From an uncultured Alistipes sp. (GTDB lineage: Bacteria; Bacteroidota; Bacteroidia; Bacteroidales; Rikenellaceae), in NCBI GenBank assembly GCA_944321755.1, contig CALUMM010000018.1, forward strand, positions 1 through 46,029: a stretch of DNA of 46,029 nucleotides, given 5' to 3'. The translations under genes and the position numbers were made by a program. The notes under the pieces are model-generated. The model made no database searches. It saw only the letters and a list, made by a program, of their open reading frames with translations, and was not told where the DNA came from. This document shows positions 42,315-46,029 of the stretch, one piece after another (position 1 is the first letter of the stretch; each line of letters opens with the position of its first letter).

Positions 42315-42941
42315 TCAAACCCCGGTCCCGGAGGCGTTCAGGCTCCGACGGTAGTCGTCCACGAGACGGGCCCCCTCGGGCGTCGAGATCCCCCGGAAAA
42401 AGTTGCTCACGATCTGCACGAAGGCCTCGCGTTCGCTCATCCCCTCGGGCAGCAGCAGATCCTTGCGGTCGGTAATCGCCGACGCCGTATAGTATAGCAC
42501 CGTAATGGCCAGCTCGACGTTGATCGTCTCCACGAACAGCCCGTCGGCAATCCCCTGCCGGAGCATGTTCCCCAGATCGCAGCGGCTCTTCGCCGAGCCT
42601 TCGCGCAACAGCCGCTCGTGAACCCCCGGATAAAACTTCCGAAGATTCCCCAGCAGGCGGTGGATCACCTCCGAATCCTCCATGATGCACCCCAGCACCC
42701 GGAACATCGCTTCAAGCACATTCCGAGCCCCGACACACGCCTCCCGGCGTTCGAGACGCTTACACTCGAAAAAATACTCCATCGACAGGTAGAGCAGGCT
42801 CTCCTTGTCGCCGAAAAATTCGTAGAGCGTGCGCTTCGAAACGCCCAGCTGCTGCGCGATGTCGTCCATCCGCACAGACTTGATCCCCTGCGAGACGAAC
42901 ATCCGCATGGCCTGAGCTATGATCCGTTCTTTCTGAGTCAT
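42315..42941 (-). CDS. TetR-family transcriptional regulator
   Basis: The 208-residue protein begins MTQKERIIAQAMRMFVSQGI and has a helix-turn-helix, VRMDDIAQQLGVSKRTLYEF, at about residues 22-42, followed by a helical ligand-binding domain. As first gene of the efflux operon it probably represses its own promoter until a pump substrate binds. The promoter lies just upstream, with a leader of about 14 nt. Confidence 0.93.
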   Translation of the reverse strand: MTQKERIIAQAMRMFVSQGIKSVRMDDIAQQLGVSKRTLYEFFGDKESLLYLSMEYFFECKRLERREACVGARNVLEAMFRVLGCIMEDSEVIHRLLGNLRKFYPGVHERLLREGSAKSRCDLGNMLRQGIADGLFVETINVELAITVLYYTASAITDRKDLLLPEGMSEREAFVQIVSNFFRGISTPEGARLVDDYRRSLNASGTGV

Positions 42942-42961
42942 GGATCCCGGTGTTGATAAGA

Positions 42962-42969
42962 CAAATATA
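42962..42969 (-). promoter_or_regulatory. Promoter of the TetR/efflux operon
   Basis: TATATTTG on the - strand is a perfect TAnnTTTG box, with TTTTTTGG about 22 bp upstream as a plausible -33 element. Unlike the PUL promoters, this one has both elements. Confidence 0.75.
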
Positions 42970-43031
42970 GCAAGAAAACCTGAGAAACCAAAAAAGTTTT
43001 CCGGTTTTTTGCACCCCCTCCCTCCGGGTCG

Positions 43032-43062
43032 AAAAAAGCCCGGACGACAATCGTCCGGGCTT
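43032..43062 (-). terminator. Rho-independent terminator of the peptide transporter gene
   Basis: AAGCCCGGACGA pairs with TCGTCCGGGCTT across a 3-base loop; the - strand continues with a run of six Ts. It lies about 25 bp beyond the stop codon. Confidence 0.9.
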
Positions 43063-43085
43063 CCCAGAGGCGGAGACGGCCGGCA

Positions 43086-44774
43086 TCAGGCCGCCGTAGC
43101 GTTTTCGAGTTTGCGCATGATCGAGAAGATGAAGAGCGCCGAGAGCAGGCACAGCACGATCAGCACGCTCCAGACCATCCACAGCGCCATGCCGCTGCCC
43201 CAGAGGTAGCCGATGAGCGACGTGGCGTAGTTGCCGATGGCCGTGGCCGCGAACCAGCAGCCCATCATCATGCCCTTGTACTTCGGAGGCGCCACCTTCG
43301 ACACGAACGAGATACCCATCGGCGAGAGCAGCAGCTCGGCGAACGTCAGCACCAGGTAGGTCGAGATCAGCCAGTTCTGCGACACGAACGTATCGCTGGC
43401 TCCGGCGGCCTTCACCTCCACGGGAGACATCAGACCCAGCGAACCGATCGTCAGGATCAGGAACCCGAAGGCCGCGATGATCATCCCGAGGCCGATCTTG
43501 CGCGGGGCCGAAGGCTCCTTGCCCTTGCGGGCCAGGGCCGTGAAGATCGCCACCGAGATCGGCGTAAGACCCACGACATAGAAGGGGTTGAACTGCTGGA
43601 ACTCCTGCGGCAGGATGTGAACCGGATCGGGCGTGAGCGTATAGCGGTAGATCAGGGCTCCCGCGGCGACGGCGAAGGCTGCGGCGCTGATGAGTTTGCC
43701 GCGGCCCTTCTCCGACTGGAAGAAGCCCACGATGCCGTAGACCCCGACGAGCACCAGCACGAGGTTGAAGATGTCGAAGCCCATGCGGGTGACGCCCGTA
43801 GCCTCGGAGGTCGTGTAGTCGCGTGCGAAGAAGGTCATCGTCGAGCCGTTCTGGTGGAAGGCCATCCAGAAGAAGATCACCACGGCGAAGACCAGCATCA
43901 GCGCCGTGATGCGCGACTTGGTCTGCGCGGGGGTCAGCTCAACGGGTTTCGCACCGGCGGCCGTAGCGGCGGCAGCCTGCTGCTTGGCCGTCACGTCGGC
44001 GTGCTTGAAGGTCCGCCGGAAGCCCACGTAGATCAGGTACGAAACGATCAGCGACACGCACGCAACCCCGAAGCCCATGTTGTAGGCCGTGGAGAGTTTT
44101 TCGATATAATGGCGCGAGAACTCGCCCAGGTCGGCGATCGAAGAGCCCATCGATGCGGCCAGTTCCTGCAGCTTGGCCAGCGGCTCGGCGGGCATCTGTT
44201 CGCCCAGTTCGAGGTACTGGTGCGCAAGGGCCGGGATCTGTCCGTTATAGACCAGTCCGTCCTGCGCCAGGAAGTGGTTCGTGATCCACTTGGCCATCGC
44301 CGGAGCGAACATCGCACCGATGTTGATCGCCATGTAGAAGATCGAGAAGGCGTTGTCGCGCTTCGACTGGTAGGCCGGATCGTCGTAGAGATTGCCCACC
44401 AGCACCTGCAGGTTCCCCTTGAAGAGACCCGTGCCGCAGGCAATCAGGGCCAGGGCCCCGAACATCATCGCCTGACCCGCGAATCCCGTTCCCGTCGGGA
44501 TCGAGAGCAGCGCATAGCCCGCGAACATCACGAAGATGCCCAGCGTGACCATCTTCCCGAAGCCGAAACGGTCGGCCAGAATGCCCCCGAAGAAGGGCAT
44601 GAAGTAGACCGCAGCCAGGAAGATACCGTAGATCTGGGTCGTGACGGCCTCCGTGTAACCGAATTTCGCCTGCAGGAAGAGCGTGAAGATCGCAAGCATG
44701 GTATAGTAGCCGAAACGCTCGCCCGTATTGGCCAGCGAAAGGGCGTACAAACCTTTGGGTTGTCCTTTGAACAT
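43086..44774 (-). CDS. POT-family peptide:proton symporter
   Basis: The 562-residue inner-membrane protein begins MFKGQPKGLYALSLANTGER followed by FGYYTMLAIFTLFLQAKFGY, the ExxERFxYY-like signature of the POT/PTR2 family (here NTGERFGYY). At least twelve helices follow, with a longer loop between the halves (residues about 190-300). It imports di- and tripeptides with protons. The start at 44774 was chosen at the POT signature; the longer frame contains the promoter. It is a single-gene unit. Confidence 0.9.
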   Translation of the reverse strand: MFKGQPKGLYALSLANTGERFGYYTMLAIFTLFLQAKFGYTEAVTTQIYGIFLAAVYFMPFFGGILADRFGFGKMVTLGIFVMFAGYALLSIPTGTGFAGQAMMFGALALIACGTGLFKGNLQVLVGNLYDDPAYQSKRDNAFSIFYMAINIGAMFAPAMAKWITNHFLAQDGLVYNGQIPALAHQYLELGEQMPAEPLAKLQELAASMGSSIADLGEFSRHYIEKLSTAYNMGFGVACVSLIVSYLIYVGFRRTFKHADVTAKQQAAAATAAGAKPVELTPAQTKSRITALMLVFAVVIFFWMAFHQNGSTMTFFARDYTTSEATGVTRMGFDIFNLVLVLVGVYGIVGFFQSEKGRGKLISAAAFAVAAGALIYRYTLTPDPVHILPQEFQQFNPFYVVGLTPISVAIFTALARKGKEPSAPRKIGLGMIIAAFGFLILTIGSLGLMSPVEVKAAGASDTFVSQNWLISTYLVLTFAELLLSPMGISFVSKVAPPKYKGMMMGCWFAATAIGNYATSLIGYLWGSGMALWMVWSVLIVLCLLSALFIFSIMRKLENATAA

Positions 44775-44820
44775 AATTGTGATTTGGTATTTTAAGTAAA
44801 CGGTTTTTCCGGTTCGCCGA

Positions 44821-44828
44821 CAAAGATA
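44821..44828 (-). promoter_or_regulatory. -7 promoter box of the peptide transporter gene
   Basis: TATCTTTG on the - strand matches TAnnTTTG and lies about 46 bp before the start codon. It is part of a compact divergent promoter pair. Confidence 0.65.
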
Positions 44829-44841
44829 GAAAAATTTTTCA

Positions 44842-44849
44842 TATATTTG
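44842..44849 (+). promoter_or_regulatory. -7 promoter box of the branching enzyme gene
   Basis: TATATTTG on the + strand matches TAnnTTTG and lies about 98 bp before the start codon. The two divergent -7 boxes are only 13 bp apart, so the two polymerases could compete. Confidence 0.6.
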
Positions 44850-44947
44850 TAAGAGACAGGATACGCCGCGGCAAAATTCACAGGCCAATCCGCCTTTTTT
44901 GCTGCCGCCGGTCCCGATTTTAACCCGCTTGATGAAAAAATGCCGTC

Positions 44948-46029
44948 ATGGACATGGAAAAAACCGATAAAAGACTCCCGATCGTCGAACGCGACGAGTG
45001 GCTCCAGCCCGTCGAGGAGCAGATGAACCGCCGACACGAACGCTACACGGCTAAAATGGAGGCTATCGAGCACGCTGCCGGGTCGATCGTCGACTACGCC
45101 AACGGATACCGTTATTTCGGCTGGCAGTGGGACGAAACCCTCGACGGATGGTGGCTCCGAGAATGGCTCCCCGGCGCCCAGGACGTCTACGTCTTCGGCG
45201 ACTTCAACAACTGGCAGCGCACCGAGATCCGGATGCACCGCGATGCCGCGGGCGTCTGGAGCGCCTTCTTCCCCGCGGCGATGTACCGCGACCGCCTCAC
45301 ACACGGGTCCCTCTACAAGATCCACGTCCACGGCGACAACGGCTGGATGGACCGCATCCCGGCCTACGCCCGCCGCGTGGTCCAGGACGACGCGACCAAA
45401 GACTACACGGCGCAGTTCTGGCAGCCCGCCGAGCCTTTCGACTGGCAAGGCGACAACTTCGACGCCTCGAAGAACGGGAGCCTGCTGATCTACGAGGCCC
45501 ACGTCGGCATGGCCCAGGAGCGCGAGGGCGTCGGAACCTACCGCGAATTCACCGAAAAGATCCTCCCGATCATCAAGCGCGACGGATACAACGCCGTGCA
45601 GCTCATGGCCATCGCCGAACACCCCTACTACGGGTCGTTCGGATACCACGTGTCGAGCTTCTTCGCCCCCACGTCGCGCTGCGGGACCCCCGAGGAGCTG
45701 AAGGAGCTGATCCGACGCGCCCACGAACTCGGGCTGGCCGTCATCATGGACCTCGTGCACGCCCACTACGTCAAGAACCTCAACGAGGGGATCAACGAAC
45801 TCGACGGAACCGACCACCTCTACTCGAAACCCGGCGAGGCCGGAAACCAGCCCTACTGGGATTCGAAACTCTTCGACTACGGAAAGGAGGAGGTCCAGCA
45901 CTTCCTGCTCTCGAACGTCAAGTACTGGCTCGACGAGTTCCACTTCGACGGCTTCCGCTTCGACGGCGTGACCTCGATGATCTACCACCACCACGGCTAC
46001 GTCTCGTTCGACGCCCGCGAGCGCTTCTT
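44948..46029 (+). CDS. glgB: 1,4-alpha-glucan branching enzyme (partial, runs off the window)
   Basis: The first 360 codons are present. An N-terminal carbohydrate-binding module (YRYFGWQWDETLDGWWLREW, FGDFNNWQRTEIRM) is followed by the GH13 barrel. SLLIYEAHVGMAQEREGVGT, FGYHVSSFFAPTSRCGTPEE, MDLVHAHYVKN (region I) and FDGFRFDGVTSMIYHHHGY (region II, with Asp339 as nucleophile) identify a branching enzyme of the type shared by Bacteroidetes and eukaryotes. It makes alpha-1,6 branches in glycogen. An ATG two codons later is a possible alternative start. The C-terminal part is beyond the window. Confidence 0.93.
   Translation, partial: MDMEKTDKRLPIVERDEWLQPVEEQMNRRHERYTAKMEAIEHAAGSIVDYANGYRYFGWQWDETLDGWWLREWLPGAQDVYVFGDFNNWQRTEIRMHRDAAGVWSAFFPAAMYRDRLTHGSLYKIHVHGDNGWMDRIPAYARRVVQDDATKDYTAQFWQPAEPFDWQGDNFDASKNGSLLIYEAHVGMAQEREGVGTYREFTEKILPIIKRDGYNAVQLMAIAEHPYYGSFGYHVSSFFAPTSRCGTPEELKELIRRAHELGLAVIMDLVHAHYVKNLNEGINELDGTDHLYSKPGEAGNQPYWDSKLFDYGKEEVQHFLLSNVKYWLDEFHFDGFRFDGVTSMIYHHHGYVSFDARERF

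Noticed and set aside
44792-45994. - strand open frame opposite the branching enzyme
   Set aside because: Its frame overlays the conserved GH13 gene on the + strand, which has clear catalytic motifs.

Overview
The window looks like a high-GC Bacteroidales chromosome. An Alistipes-like organism is my inference, from the base composition, SusC/SusD and hybrid two-component genes, and promoters of the Bacteroidetes TAnnTTTG type. From about 0.85 to 32.3 kb it carries one polysaccharide utilization locus (PUL) for heparin/heparan sulfate. The gene content matches the known Bacteroides thetaiotaomicron heparin system (PL12, PL13 and PL15 lyases, GH88, sulfatases, SusC/D, surface glycan-binding protein, hybrid two-component regulator). 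Here the lyases, including PL13, sit in a single locus.

Layout. 1-177 is the end of a ribose-phosphate pyrophosphokinase gene, followed by about 670 bp of non-coding tandem repeats. 851-4972 (-) is the hybrid two-component regulator. 5097-14891 (-) is a six-gene operon: two sulfatases, a Tat lipoprotein with a PHP/DUF3604-like metal site, a ROK sugar kinase, an MFS sugar transporter and a PL15 lyase. A 478-bp divergent regulatory region follows. 15370-20491 (+) is a three-lyase operon (PL12, PL12, PL13). 20976-32132 (-) is the uptake operon, transcribed GH88, PL12 lipoprotein with a duplicated toroid, surface glycan-binding lipoprotein, SusC, SusD. Beyond the PUL lie an SDR and a metallo-beta-lactamase-fold protein, a GH97 alpha-galactosidase, an RND efflux operon with TetR regulator and PII-like protein (36423-42941), a POT peptide transporter, and the start of a glycogen branching enzyme.

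How it works (inference from families). The PL12 lipoprotein and the surface binding lipoprotein would cut and hold heparin at the cell surface, and SusC/SusD would import the oligosaccharides. PL12, PL13 and PL15 lyases, sulfatases and GH88 would degrade them in the periplasm. The MFS protein and the ROK kinase would then import and phosphorylate the sugars.

Main discovery. All three PUL transcription units have the same element upstream: two ACAAA half-sites exactly 21 bp apart, with the second starting exactly 75 bp before a TAnnTTTG box. The geometry is identical at all three promoters, in both orientations, and no comparable element was found at the non-PUL promoter checked in detail. 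This is the likely operator of the AraC-type output domain of the regulator. Other observations are the PL12 enzyme with a second, apparently inactive toroid, degenerate receiver residues in the regulator, 12-bp in-frame repeats in two PUL genes, and purine-rich tracts led by nine Gs at every convergent gene junction in the window.
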